64,000 nucleotides of DNA. It comes from Paenibacillus glucanolyticus NBRC 15330. GTDB lineage: Bacteria; Bacillota; Bacilli; Paenibacillales; Paenibacillaceae. The stretch is from contig NZ_BIMC01000008.1 of the NCBI RefSeq assembly GCF_004000885.1, positions 1 through 64,000 on the forward strand. The letters run 5' to 3'. Shown here piece after piece: positions 1-8,545 of the stretch. Under the pieces are notes generated by a model. The model did no database searches. It saw only the letters and a program-made list of their open reading frames with translations, and was not told the DNA's origin. Positions within the stretch are counted from its first letter, which is position 1; every line of letters starts with the position of its first letter. Both the position numbers and the translations under genes were made by a program.

Positions 1-3000
1 ATCAGCGATTTGATCACCTGTCAGGGAACTATTGGCAATTTGAGTGCCAGTAAGAGAGCCATCGGCCACATGGGCCCCAGTGATAGAAGCTTTGGCGATT
101 TTGTCCCCAGTCACAGAACCTTCGTCTAATACGAAGTTATCGAAGGCATTAGGGCCGAGATGTCTGCTGCCGATGGAGCCGTCAGCGATTTGAGCGCCGG
201 TAAGGGAACTATTGGCAATTTGAGTACCAGTAAGAGAGCCATCGGCAACATGTACCCCGGTGATGGAAGCCTCTGCAATCTTGCTTCCTGTTATTCCGCC
301 ATCCTGCAGAAGTTCTGTTGTGATCGCACCTGCTTCGATATGCTGCGAACCGATGCAATGGGTTTGCAGGTGATGCGGAAGAACAGCGCCTTCGGCCAGC
401 TGCCGAGATTTAACAGCACCTGGCTGCAATTGATCAACTCCAACGCTGTCTGGCTGCAGGTGGACATGACTGACGGACTGATTTCCGAGATGTGCAGAGT
501 TGATGGAATACGGAGCCAAGTGATTGCTCTGAATCGAGAACAATTCCACATGTCTGGAGCCAACAGCACCCTCGGTGAGATGCCCGCCATCAATCGATTC
601 TCCGGCAATATGCTCTGAGAGAACAGCGCCTCTCGTGAGATGCGCGGACTCAATGCTCTCATCTTGAATATGCCCAGCGTTGATGGAGCCGGAAGCAATA
701 TGGCGATCGGTCACAGATTCCTCGTCAATATGCTGGGACTTGATTATCTCCACACCCAGATGATCCGACTGGACACTCGCCTCCTGCAGATGAACAGCAG
801 AGATGGAGAGAGGTTTGATTTTGTCGCCACTCACGGCATGTGCTTGCAGTGTTGTACCCGAGACCGATGAAGGCGAGAGGTGGTTTTCTGTAATGGACTG
901 TGACTCAAGCTTAGTGCCCGGAATGCTGGCATCGGCAAATAACACTTCTGCAGAACGGCTTTCGTCAGCCAGATGGCTTAAGGTGACGGATTTCTTTTTC
1001 AAGTGATAACCATGAATGGCTTCCTGCACAATGTGTTTACCCAAGATGGTTTCCAGTCCCAGATGGGCGCCCTCTACGGCCTGCGGTGCAATCTTATCTG
1101 AGGTTACAGCCTGATTCTGAATCGCTTCCGCGGTTACAGCATCAGGCGACAGATGGATGGGTTGAACCGCTTGTGCTGCAATTTTTCCAGCAGATACGCT
1201 GCCCTCGGCAAGCTTGGATGTCGTTACGGCAAGGTCGGTCAGTTTATCCGTGGATACACTTTCCGGAGACAGCTTCAGAGAAGTTACTGCATGGTCCCCC
1301 AAATGCCGAGGCGCAATAACTCCATCGCCGATGGAGGACTCCAGAATGCTGCCAGCCGCGATTTTATCTGTCGTTACGGAGCCGAATCCGAGCGATTCTG
1401 TCCGTACGCTTTCCTTCTGCAGATGACGGCTTGCAATGGAACTCTCAGCCAGGTGGGACTCGTGAACGGCCCCTTCTTGCAAGGCTCTCGTACCTACGCT
1501 GCCTGCGGCCAAGTGCTGCTGCTGTATCGATTGGCTGGCAATATTGCTGGAGGTCACGCCATCCTGTGCAATAATGGCCCCGCCAACCGAACCAAGCGCG
1601 AGCTTTTGGCTGGTTACGCTCTCGGGTGCCAGCGTATCTTCTTCGACGGATGCCGCCTGAAGATGCCGTTTCCCGATAGCTCCGTCAGCCAGATGCTGGT
1701 CCGTTATCGTTTTGGACTGAATGGCAGTGCCAGGCACGCTTTGAGGAGCCAAATGCTGAGGTAGGATACTGCCCTTTGCAATATGCTCTGCATTCACTGC
1801 CTGTGCAGCAAAATGCTCGGTTTGAACAGCCGCTGCTGCAATCTGGCTGGATTCGACAGCTCCCTTGGCCAGATGGCGGGTTTGAACAGCCTCATTGGCG
1901 ATTTTGTGCGGGAGAATGCTCTGATCCGCGATTTTCGAAGCCGTAACGGCTTGCTCAACCAGCTTTGCCGTATGAACAGACTGATCGGCGAGCTTGGAAC
2001 TGGTTACGCTGGAATCGGCCAGATGGAGGGTAGATACAGCGTTTTTATTGATTTGGACCGGTCCTATGGCACCCGGCTGGATTTGCTCTGATCCAATGGC
2101 TCCATCCTCCAGATGGCGGGCGTTCAACGAACCTTCTTTGATATGTGCAGCGTTAACAGCTCCAGTCGCGATTTGCTCTGATCCAATGCTGCCGAGTGCG
2201 ATATGCTTTTCTGTGACAGCCTTCTTCGCCAGATGCTCACTGTCAACGCTCTGCGGCAGGATGTGGGAACCACTTACGGCATCGTTGGCAATTTTATTTC
2301 CGGTGACGGCACCGTCACGGATTTTGGAAGAGGTAACCGCAAGGTCGGCCAGCTTGGAGTTGTGCACGGTCTCATTCGCGAGATGGCGCGTTTCCACGGC
2401 GCTTGATGCGATTTTGTCCCCGTGAACCGCTTGGTTATCAAGCAGTTCGGTTGTAATGAGAAGCTGCTCAAGGTGACGGGCAGATATGGCACCATCCGCG
2501 ATTTTATCGCCAGTCACAGCGTGGTCTGCCAGCTTCTGTGAAGTGATGCTGCTATCCTTGATTTTACTGGCATTCACAGAGCCGTCCCGAAGCTTGCGCG
2601 TGGATAAGATACCATCCATCAGATGATCTCCCGTGACCGATAATGGCGCGATTTTACCCGAGGTCACCGCTTCGTCGGCCAGGTGAAGGCTGGTAACGCT
2701 ATGGTCCTGGATAGCTTCGGGACCCACCGATGCGCGCGCCAGTTTGGATGCTGTGACCGCTTTGGAAGCGATCCGGTTTTCGGTTATGGCAAATTCACCA
2801 ATATCTTCAGTGAATATGAATGCTCCTTTGATTCCTGGCATTTCTTTTTCCGTTATGAGCTGCACTTGCTCGGCATCCGATACTGCAGGAGAACTGAGAT
2901 CGACATCCGAAGCAGCAGGATTGCTGGAATCGACAGCTTGTGATGCTAGATCGAAGGCAGAGGTTTCATTGGTCGAATCTGAATCTGGGGCAGTTTGCAA

Positions 3001-3261
3001 AAGGGAATTTTGGTCCGATATAACCTGGTTGATTATGTCTTCGTCCATGGTTTCGTTCGTTTGCTGCAATTCGCTAATGCCAACGGCATTCTCTTCCAGA
3101 TCCGCAACAGGAGCCGATGATAGAATGTGGGCCTCTCTGTCGGTTTCCTTATGGTGACTGTGCTCTTTCGTGCGCTCCAGCAGGTCAAGCTCTCTTGTAT
3201 TGGGATCTATCATGTAGGACTGGGCAGTTGAAAACACAGCGCTTTTCTTCTTTTTTTTCAA
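1..3261 (-). CDS. Giant decapeptide-repeat fibre-like protein (3' end outside window)
   Basis: The reading frame is open from a TTG start at 3261 (GGAAGGAG nine bases upstream) to the window edge, giving at least 1087 residues. After a lysine-rich start (MKKKKKSAVFSTAQSYM) and about 150 acidic, non-repetitive residues, the rest is a 10-residue repeat. The pattern is x-x-[AGS]-[VI]-x-x-x-[KH]-[IL]-x, with units such as DHAVTGDKIA and DEAVTSLHLA. About 93 units follow each other in exact 30-bp register with no insertion or frameshift over 2.8 kb. There is no signal peptide, membrane segment or LPXTG motif in the visible part. The regular hydrophobic spacing suggests a beta-solenoid or trimeric fibre, as in phage tail fibres and spore-surface filaments; that is inference. 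The C-terminus, which would be the most informative part, lies outside the window. In-frame ATG at codon 17 is a weaker alternative start. Confidence 0.85.
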   Translation of the reverse strand, partial: MKKKKKSAVFSTAQSYMIDPNTRELDLLERTKEHSHHKETDREAHILSSAPVADLEENAVGISELQQTNETMDEDIINQVISDQNSLLQTAPDSDSTNETSAFDLASQAVDSSNPAASDVDLSSPAVSDAEQVQLITEKEMPGIKGAFIFTEDIGEFAITENRIASKAVTASKLARASVGPEAIQDHSVTSLHLADEAVTSGKIAPLSVTGDHLMDGILSTRKLRDGSVNASKIKDSSITSQKLADHAVTGDKIADGAISARHLEQLLITTELLDNQAVHGDKIASSAVETRHLANETVHNSKLADLAVTSSKIRDGAVTGNKIANDAVSGSHILPQSVDSEHLAKKAVTEKHIALGSIGSEQIATGAVNAAHIKEGSLNARHLEDGAIGSEQIQPGAIGPVQINKNAVSTLHLADSSVTSSKLADQSVHTAKLVEQAVTASKIADQSILPHKIANEAVQTRHLAKGAVESSQIAAAAVQTEHFAAQAVNAEHIAKGSILPQHLAPQSVPGTAIQSKTITDQHLADGAIGKRHLQAASVEEDTLAPESVTSQKLALGSVGGAIIAQDGVTSSNIASQSIQQQHLAAGSVGTRALQEGAVHESHLAESSIASRHLQKESVRTESLGFGSVTTDKIAAGSILESSIGDGVIAPRHLGDHAVTSLKLSPESVSTDKLTDLAVTTSKLAEGSVSAGKIAAQAVQPIHLSPDAVTAEAIQNQAVTSDKIAPQAVEGAHLGLETILGKHIVQEAIHGYHLKKKSVTLSHLADESRSAEVLFADASIPGTKLESQSITENHLSPSSVSGTTLQAHAVSGDKIKPLSISAVHLQEASVQSDHLGVEIIKSQHIDEESVTDRHIASGSINAGHIQDESIESAHLTRGAVLSEHIAGESIDGGHLTEGAVGSRHVELFSIQSNHLAPYSINSAHLGNQSVSHVHLQPDSVGVDQLQPGAVKSRQLAEGAVLPHHLQTHCIGSQHIEAGAITTELLQDGGITGSKIAEASITGVHVADGSLTGTQIANSSLTGAQIADGSIGSRHLGPNAFDNFVLDEGSVTGDKIAKASITGAHVADGSLTGTQIANSSLTGDQIAD

Positions 3262-3678
3262 AACAACACGCTCCTTCCGAATGATCGTCTTCGGTATCAT
3301 ATGCAGCCGTTTAGGCGGCTGTCACTGTCTTTCGGTATTCGAAAAGGGCGTGCGAAGGGAGGCATGGAAAAGGACCCGGCAAAGGCCGAGTCCTTGATTT
3401 GGCGCTAAATGCGCATATAAAATTTAACCCCTGACGGCCAGTATGGGCTGGCTGCACAGTTGGTTCCGTATTTGAAGTTTCTTCAAGAATCATTCTAAAA
3501 CAACAAAAGCCCTGCCTCTCTTTCGTCCTTGCGGCTCCGATGACCGCTCCAGTGTGAATCAGAAAAACGTTCCATAAAACTCTTACTCTTAGGGTCATTA
3601 AAATAGGAATTTTCACTTCAACAGAGATGTAAATAACCATGTTTCGAGGAACTAACGGGGTTAAACTTCATGTAACAA
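3262..3678 (-). ncRNA. Long structured 5' leader of the decapeptide-repeat gene
   Basis: From the start site predicted by the promoter at 3685-3713 to the TTG codon there are about 415 nt without a convincing ORF. The RNA can form several hairpins: GCCAG/CTGGC at 3437-3452, GCGC/GCGC at 3402-3414 and a terminator-like stem at 3366-3395. A 109-codon frame inside it (3311-3640) has no ribosome binding site and low-quality composition. The arrangement resembles an attenuated or riboswitch-controlled leader. I compared it by eye with c-di-GMP, purine, ydaO and ykkC consensus sequences and recognise none. Confidence 0.35.
3366..3395 (-). terminator. Terminator-like hairpin within the leader
   Basis: On the minus strand AAGGACTCGGC pairs with GCCGGGTCCTT around a CTTT loop, and four T follow. 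It lies about 105 bp before the start codon, so it would act as an attenuator rather than a gene-end terminator. Confidence 0.5.
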
Positions 3679-3684
3679 TTACTT

Positions 3685-3713
3685 ATTATATCATAGTATG
3701 TTCTAATAAGCAA
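3685..3713 (-). promoter_or_regulatory. Promoter for the decapeptide-repeat gene
   Basis: On the minus strand TTGCTT (3713-3708) and TATAAT (3690-3685) are separated by 17 bp, a near-consensus sigma-A promoter. The predicted start near 3678 gives a leader of about 415 nt. Confidence 0.6.
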
Positions 3714-3799
3714 AGATATTCAAACATGTATTAGAATGTTGTGTAAAAGCGCTTGATTTTTTTCCGATTTCCAACGATATTCATATTAACAAATTTTTC

Positions 3800-3829
3800 T
3801 TGCAAATTCCGCTGATGCCCTCTTAAAAT
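3800..3829 (+). promoter_or_regulatory. Promoter for the HD-GYP gene
   Basis: TTGCAA and TAAAAT are separated by 18 bp in an AT-rich stretch. The start site near 3836 would leave 27 nt before the first ATG (3863) or 78 nt before the ATG at 3914. Confidence 0.45.
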
Positions 3830-3913
3830 TGTAGCATAATGTCGAATAAGTTCTGATTTACAATGAATATGCCTCGCCGATATTTATTATCTGTCAACGA
3901 AAGTAGGCGTACC

Positions 3914-5419
3914 ATGCAACTGTATAAGTCTTTTCTTAAGCAGCTCATCCGGAACTATATGATTGGGTCCTCTGCAGCTGTGCTTGTTGTGGGTGGCGTA
4001 TTGATGGTTACGACCTTGGACATCCCGTTCGAGGAAGGCGCACGTCTTATGATCATTCTCGCTATTTCGTTTATGGTTATGATTGCATCAGAGCTGACAA
4101 TTTTTCTTAGGCACTTACGACCGATTCATGCGGGATTTGATGAAGACAACATCGATCTGGAAGTGTTGGAAAAAGCATATTTGAGCGTTCATCGGATGCC
4201 GCGAATGGCAGTATATCGCATATTCGGTCCTCATTTATTGGGTTTATCCCTTCCGGCCATAGTACTTACTGTTTGGATGATGGAGCAGGGGAAGCTGAAC
4301 TTTCCCCCTTTTTACATATGGCTGGCTTGTCTTGGAGCTATTCTCCTTGCCAGCTGTCATGCAATGATTGAATTTTTTCTGACGATAGCTGCAATCCGTC
4401 CGTTAATCAAGGAGATCAGGCGGCAGGCGTTGTCTCGTTATGGTGTGGATTTTTCATTGGAAGGCCATGTATTCATGGCAATTCGAACCAAATTTCTGCT
4501 GAGTACGATGCTGATCGGTACCTTTCCCTTGTTTCTGTTCAGTCTCGCGGTCCAGATTCGGCTGGAGGGGCTCAGTCAGATCATAGCCCAGCAGTACTGG
4601 GGATGGGCAGGATTCATTTTGCTGCTGGGCGTAGGCTTTGCTTATGTTGGCGCCTGGCTGTTGACTCAGGATTTACAGCGCCCGATCCGGCAGTTGTATA
4701 GGGCAATGAATGAGATTAAGGAAGGCCGCCTCATTCAGACCTCCAATCTGTATTCCGATGAATTTTCCAACTTGATTGCAGGGTTTAATATGATGGTTCG
4801 AGGGCTTCAGGTGCGGGAAGAGCGAAACCGCAAGCTGTTGGACAGCTATTTTGCCGCCTTGGCAGCGGCGCTTGATGCAAGAGACCCCTATACGGCGGGA
4901 CATTCGCTTCGGGTAGCGGAATATTCGGTGTTAATCGGCCGTCTGGCTGGTTTGAGCGAAAAGGAGGTCGATATCCTGCATAAGACGGCACTGCTGCATG
5001 ATATCGGAAAAATCGGGGTCCGCGACAATATTCTGTTGAAGGAAGGAAAGCTGACGGCAGAGGAATTCGATCAAGTGAAAGCCCATCCGGCACAAGGAGA
5101 GAACATTCTGCTGCAGATCGAGCCGGCTGACGCCATGGCCCCTTATTTGGAAGGGGTGCGTTCCCATCACGAGCGGTACGACGGAGCCGGTTACCCTGAC
5201 GGGCTGAAGGGGAAAGAAATCCCGCTGTTTGGCCGGATCATTGCGGTGGCTGATGCTTATGATGCGATGACCTCTGATCGACCGTACCGCAGCGGCATGA
5301 AGTCCGTGGATGCCTTGAACATACTGGAGGCTGGCAGGGGGACCCAGTGGGATCCTGATTATGCGGGCATGTTCGTTAAATATATGAAAACGGAGAAGAA
5401 GGTTATTTCAATCCGTTAA
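3914..5419 (+). CDS. Membrane HD-GYP c-di-GMP phosphodiesterase
   Basis: The protein should hydrolyse cyclic di-GMP. The N-terminal half has about six hydrophobic segments, in three pairs. A HAMP-like linker follows (QRPIRQLYRAMNEIKEGRL), then the catalytic HD-GYP domain. The domain shows LLHDIGKIG (HD at 379-380 when counted from 3863), HHERYDGAGYPDGL (GYP at 443-445) and DAYDAMTSDRPYR, all intact. I prefer the ATG at 3914 because it gives a compact N-terminus before the first membrane segment and has AGTAGG upstream; the in-frame ATG at 3863 has no ribosome binding site. The gene is monocistronic, closed by a terminator at 5467-5502. No extracellular sensor domain is recognisable, so the input signal is unknown. 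Confidence 0.93.
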   Translation: MQLYKSFLKQLIRNYMIGSSAAVLVVGGVLMVTTLDIPFEEGARLMIILAISFMVMIASELTIFLRHLRPIHAGFDEDNIDLEVLEKAYLSVHRMPRMAVYRIFGPHLLGLSLPAIVLTVWMMEQGKLNFPPFYIWLACLGAILLASCHAMIEFFLTIAAIRPLIKEIRRQALSRYGVDFSLEGHVFMAIRTKFLLSTMLIGTFPLFLFSLAVQIRLEGLSQIIAQQYWGWAGFILLLGVGFAYVGAWLLTQDLQRPIRQLYRAMNEIKEGRLIQTSNLYSDEFSNLIAGFNMMVRGLQVREERNRKLLDSYFAALAAALDARDPYTAGHSLRVAEYSVLIGRLAGLSEKEVDILHKTALLHDIGKIGVRDNILLKEGKLTAEEFDQVKAHPAQGENILLQIEPADAMAPYLEGVRSHHERYDGAGYPDGLKGKEIPLFGRIIAVADAYDAMTSDRPYRSGMKSVDALNILEAGRGTQWDPDYAGMFVKYMKTEKKVISIR

Positions 5420-5466
5420 GGGCAAGCGGAGAACGCAAGACTTGTTTTCGTTGGCTTCTAAAAAAA

Positions 5467-5502
5467 GGAGACCGTTACCTTTAGGTAAACGGCCTCCTTT
5501 TT
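5467..5502. terminator. Bidirectional terminator
   Basis: GGAG-CCGTT-ACC pairs with its complement around TTTA, with A-tract and T-tract on opposite sides. It sits between the convergent HD-GYP and tatC genes and could serve both. Confidence 0.8.
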
Positions 5503-5598
5503 GTGATGTCAATGTGATTGAGACTGTCCTCCCTGGACTCAGGACCAGCAGCAAGGCGCGTTAACATAGGATGTGTCTCCCGTATTGGCTCACAAGCG

Positions 5599-6366
5599 TC
5601 ATATCATCTGGTTCGCTGCGTCTATCTCCGTTTCAACGCTTTCAGCATGCTTTTGCTTGCGGTGCATCCAGCTTGCCAGCCATGTACTGATCTCGTACAA
5701 GCCAATCAGGGGGATAGCAACCATGAGGTGGGAGACGAGATCAGGCGGGGAGATCAGTGCTGCAATGATCACCAGGATGACATAGGCATACCTCCGCATG
5801 GTGTGCAGGATAGCCGGGCTTAATAATCCGATCCGGGTCAGGAACAGGACGACAACCGGCAGCTCGAAGGCCAGTGACAGTGGGATCATAATATTGAACA
5901 TAAACCCGAAGTACTGGGAGACGCCATATGTTTCCACCAGCTCCATCTGACTGTTGATTCCCGTTGTAAAGGCAAGACTCATGGGAAAAACCACAAAATA
6001 AGCAAAGCTTACTCCTATGATGAAGCATAAGGCGGAGAAGGGGATGAACCGGAGTGCCGCTTTCTGCTCGCGGTTGTTCAGTCCCTGGTTAACGAACAGC
6101 CATATTTGATACAGGGCAAACGGCAGGGTGGGCAGCAGCGACAAGACGATACCGATGCTCATATAGATGCGCAGGCCGTCCCAGGGTGAGAATACATTCC
6201 AGGTTACCTGAAATGCCGGCGAATGATGCTTTAGCACTGATAAGACGTAAGGCGCGGCAATCAGTCCGATGACCATGCTAAGTATAAAAACGGCGGCCAC
6301 CTGCAGGATCCGTTTCCTTAACTCGGCGATATGTTCCAGCATCGTCATGGTGTTCTTGATCTCCAT
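5599..6366 (-). CDS. tatC: Sec-independent protein translocase TatC
   Basis: TatC is the receptor subunit that binds twin-arginine signal peptides and, with TatA, exports folded proteins. The 255-residue sequence shows the family's N-terminal LEHIAELRKRI, six membrane segments, the FxSPWDGL-type loop after the first segment and SPPDLVSHLMVAIPLIGLYE near the end. The ATG at 6366 is chosen because AAGGAG lies 11 bases upstream; an in-frame GTG at 6378 overlaps that site. It is cotranscribed with the TnrA-like gene (22-bp gap) and lies back to back with the Tat-dependent amine oxidase. A tatA gene follows on the other arm, so this looks like a dedicated export system. Confidence 0.95.
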   Translation of the reverse strand: MEIKNTMTMLEHIAELRKRILQVAAVFILSMVIGLIAAPYVLSVLKHHSPAFQVTWNVFSPWDGLRIYMSIGIVLSLLPTLPFALYQIWLFVNQGLNNREQKAALRFIPFSALCFIIGVSFAYFVVFPMSLAFTTGINSQMELVETYGVSQYFGFMFNIMIPLSLAFELPVVVLFLTRIGLLSPAILHTMRRYAYVILVIIAALISPPDLVSHLMVAIPLIGLYEISTWLASWMHRKQKHAESVETEIDAANQMI

Positions 6367-6388
6367 AGTCTTGATCACTCCTTGTTCA

Positions 6389-6634
6389 TCATCGGAAGAT
6401 GGGTGTGCATCGCTGTTTTTTCTTCAATTCCTTGAGTTCAAACGTATTAAATCCCTCCTGCATTTTTCGATGAATTTCCTGGATGCTCTCCACATCCTCA
6501 AAAGAATATCGGCGATTCCCTCCTTTGGTACGCTCCGGAAAAACAAGCTTCCGTTCCTCGTAATACCGAATTTGTCGTTCCGTCAATCCAGTCAGTTCGC
6601 AAACCACCCCAATACTCATCACCTTACTCTCCAT
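6389..6634 (-). CDS. Short TnrA/GlnR-like MerR-family regulator
   Basis: This 81-residue protein is almost only a winged-helix MerR domain. SIGVVCELTGLTERQIRYYE and the following EERKLVFPER are close to the recognition region of TnrA and GlnR, the nitrogen regulators of Bacillus. After the DNA-binding part there is only a short basic tail ending in TPIFR. TnrA and GlnR are longer and use their C-terminal tail to sense glutamine synthetase, so sensing may differ or be lost here. The ribosome binding site is strong (TAGGAGG). It is the first gene of the tatC operon. Two TnrA/GlnR-type boxes, at 6650-6666 and 6817-6833, lie in the adjacent divergent region and are its likely targets; housekeeping GlnR/TnrA could also bind them. 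Confidence 0.85.
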   Translation of the reverse strand: MESKVMSIGVVCELTGLTERQIRYYEERKLVFPERTKGGNRRYSFEDVESIQEIHRKMQEGFNTFELKELKKKQRCTPIFR

Positions 6635-6649
6635 GATCTTTACCTCCTA

Positions 6650-6666
6650 TGTAAGTATTATTAACC
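6650..6666. promoter_or_regulatory. Near-consensus TnrA/GlnR box before the regulator gene
   Basis: TGTAA-GTATTAT-TAACC matches the TnrA/GlnR consensus TGTNA-N7-TNACA at all but one defined base. It lies just upstream of the ribosome binding site of the TnrA-like gene and overlaps a possible -10 region (TAATAC on the minus strand), a position expected for autorepression. Confidence 0.45.
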
Positions 6667-6816
6667 CTGAGCTTTTGTTGAATGGCTTGGGATTAAAACT
6701 GAAAGAAGATAAAACGGTAATAATTGGGCAATTGCATTTCGTTTGGAAGGATTTATGACATGATTTTATGAAAAAGAAGTGAAAAAAGCAATCTTTTTTC
6801 AAAAATAAAAAAACAA

Positions 6817-6833
6817 TGTAAGGATTCCTAACA
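6817..6833. promoter_or_regulatory. TnrA/GlnR box before the amine oxidase operon
   Basis: TGTAA-GGATTCC-TAACA matches TGTNA-N7-TNACA exactly. A candidate -10 TAAGAT at 6863-6868 puts the box centre about 50 bp before the likely start site. TnrA-activated promoters in B. subtilis have their box at about that distance, so activation under nitrogen limitation is the natural reading. Confidence 0.6.
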
Positions 6834-6915
6834 AAATTTGCGTCAAAGTTTGGTTTCTTTGCTAAGATCGGCTCATGAATCCAATCCAGCACAACTAGCG
6901 AAGGAGTGAACGAGG

Positions 6916-8526
6916 GTGGCTACAAAAGAACAACCAAAAGAAAAAGAGATGACCCGGAGACAATTTCTGACGACCGTTGGCAAAGTGGGAGGATCTGTTG
7001 CCGTCTTAAGTCTAATGGGTACGATGGGGCTCCTATCGCCTGAAACGTTGAAAGCAGCGGAATATACGCCTCCCGGTAAGAATGACTTAAATCTTAGCGG
7101 CCGTGGAGGCAAAAAAATCATCATTCTTGGAGCAGGGATAGCGGGTTTAACGGCAGCCTATGAGCTTGGGCTGGCAGGCTATGACTGTACGATTCTGGAA
7201 GCGAAGGAATTCGCCGGTGGTCGTAACTGGACAATCCGCAAAGGGACCTCTGTGGCGGAGATTGGTTCAGGTCGCCAGACCTCCCGCTTTGATAACGGAC
7301 TTTATTTCAATGCAGGCCCGATGCGGATCCCGCAGTTTCATGTCACGCTTGATTATTGCAAGAAGTTTGGTGTGGCCATCGAGCCCTTCAACAATGTGAA
7401 TGAGAGTGGCTATTACTATAACGAGAACGTTGGCGCGTTATCCGGGCAGCGGGTCCCTAAACGTGCGGCCAAGGCAGATGTTCGCGGTTATGTTGCCGAG
7501 ATGCTTGCCAAAGCGGTGAATCAAAACGCGCTGGATCTGCCGCTTACGGCGGAAGAGAAGCTGAAGCTCGTAGATTATCTGAAGGCCGAGGGAGACCTGA
7601 ATCCGGACCTGTTCTATAAGGGATCGGAACGCGGCGGTTACAAGGATGAGCCGGGAAGCCGGCTGGATGCGGGGGTTCTCCGGGATCCGTTCGATCTGAA
7701 GGCCATCCTTCATTCAGGTTTCGGTAAATATTTCAGCAATGAGTACAGTTATGACCAGCAGATGATGATGTTTCATCCGGTCGGCGGTATGGATGCTATC
7801 GTGAAGGCATTTGAGAAGCGGGTTGGCAACCGAATCAAGTTCAAGGCAGAGGTGAAGGAGATTCGCCAATCCTCCTCGGGGGTGCGGATCGTGTATAAGG
7901 ACGGCAATTCCGGCAAAGAGCAGGAGCTCCGAGGGGATTACTGTATCTGTACCATACCGCTGACGGTACTAAAGAAGATTCCGGCAGACTTCTCGCCGGA
8001 GATGTCCAAGGCCATCAGCAGTGTCGGATACGCCTCCGCGGGTAAAATCGGTCTGCAGTTCAAGCGGCGATTCTGGGAGGAAGACGATGATCTCTACGGC
8101 GGCAGCAGCCTCACGAATATGGATATTACGCAAATCTACTATCCTCCGACCGATTATTTCGGGAAAAAGGGAATTCTGCTCGGCTACTATGCATACGGGG
8201 GGACTGCCGACAAACTTGGGGGCATGTCGTACGCAGAGCGCGAGAGACTAGCGCTGACGCAAGGGGCCAAAATCCATCCGCAGTATCCGAAGGAGTTCGA
8301 GGCTTCCTACTCCATCGACTGGAAGAAGACCAAGTACCAGGAAGGGGGCTGGGTGTCCTATTCCGCCAACGACAGGAAAACCTACTATCCTACCTTGTGC
8401 AAGCCGGATAACCGCGTTTATCTGGCAGGGGAGCACATCAGTTATATCACGGCCTGGCAGGCAGGAGCCATCGAGTCTGCGCGTGAGGTCGTAACCGATA
8501 TCCATAAGCGTGTCATGAAAGCCTAA
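6916..8526 (+). CDS. Tat-exported flavin amine oxidase (L-amino acid/monoamine oxidase family)
   Basis: A FAD enzyme expected to oxidise amines or amino acids to imines with release of hydrogen peroxide. The N-terminus holds a twin-arginine signal (MTRRQFLTTVGK) followed by a hydrophobic stretch and a likely cleavage near LKA-AEY. The FAD fingerprint IILGAGIAGLTAAYEL leads the mature domain, and the family's C-terminal RVYLAGEHISYITAWQAGA is present. Length (536 residues) fits the family. The start is a GTG at 6916 with AAGGAG nine bases upstream. The exported RidA-family gene follows after 19 bp, then tatA. The perfect TnrA/GlnR box upstream suggests nitrogen control. The substrate cannot be read from the sequence. 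Confidence 0.92.
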   Translation: MATKEQPKEKEMTRRQFLTTVGKVGGSVAVLSLMGTMGLLSPETLKAAEYTPPGKNDLNLSGRGGKKIIILGAGIAGLTAAYELGLAGYDCTILEAKEFAGGRNWTIRKGTSVAEIGSGRQTSRFDNGLYFNAGPMRIPQFHVTLDYCKKFGVAIEPFNNVNESGYYYNENVGALSGQRVPKRAAKADVRGYVAEMLAKAVNQNALDLPLTAEEKLKLVDYLKAEGDLNPDLFYKGSERGGYKDEPGSRLDAGVLRDPFDLKAILHSGFGKYFSNEYSYDQQMMMFHPVGGMDAIVKAFEKRVGNRIKFKAEVKEIRQSSSGVRIVYKDGNSGKEQELRGDYCICTIPLTVLKKIPADFSPEMSKAISSVGYASAGKIGLQFKRRFWEEDDDLYGGSSLTNMDITQIYYPPTDYFGKKGILLGYYAYGGTADKLGGMSYAERERLALTQGAKIHPQYPKEFEASYSIDWKKTKYQEGGWVSYSANDRKTYYPTLCKPDNRVYLAGEHISYITAWQAGAIESAREVVTDIHKRVMKA

Positions 8527-8545
8527 ATTGAAGGGAGACTATTCA

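Noticed and set aside
1153..1764. Plus-strand ORFs opposite the decapeptide repeat gene
   Set aside because: The 30-bp repeat keeps several frames open; only the minus frame has a start, a ribosome binding site and a regular protein repeat.
3311..3640. 109-codon minus-strand ORF in the leader
   Set aside because: No ribosome binding site, odd composition, and it lies within the structured leader.
3685..3862. c-di-GMP riboswitch before the HD-GYP gene
   Set aside because: The plus-strand region is AT-rich and lacks the GCAAA-type core and receptor hairpins of either known class.
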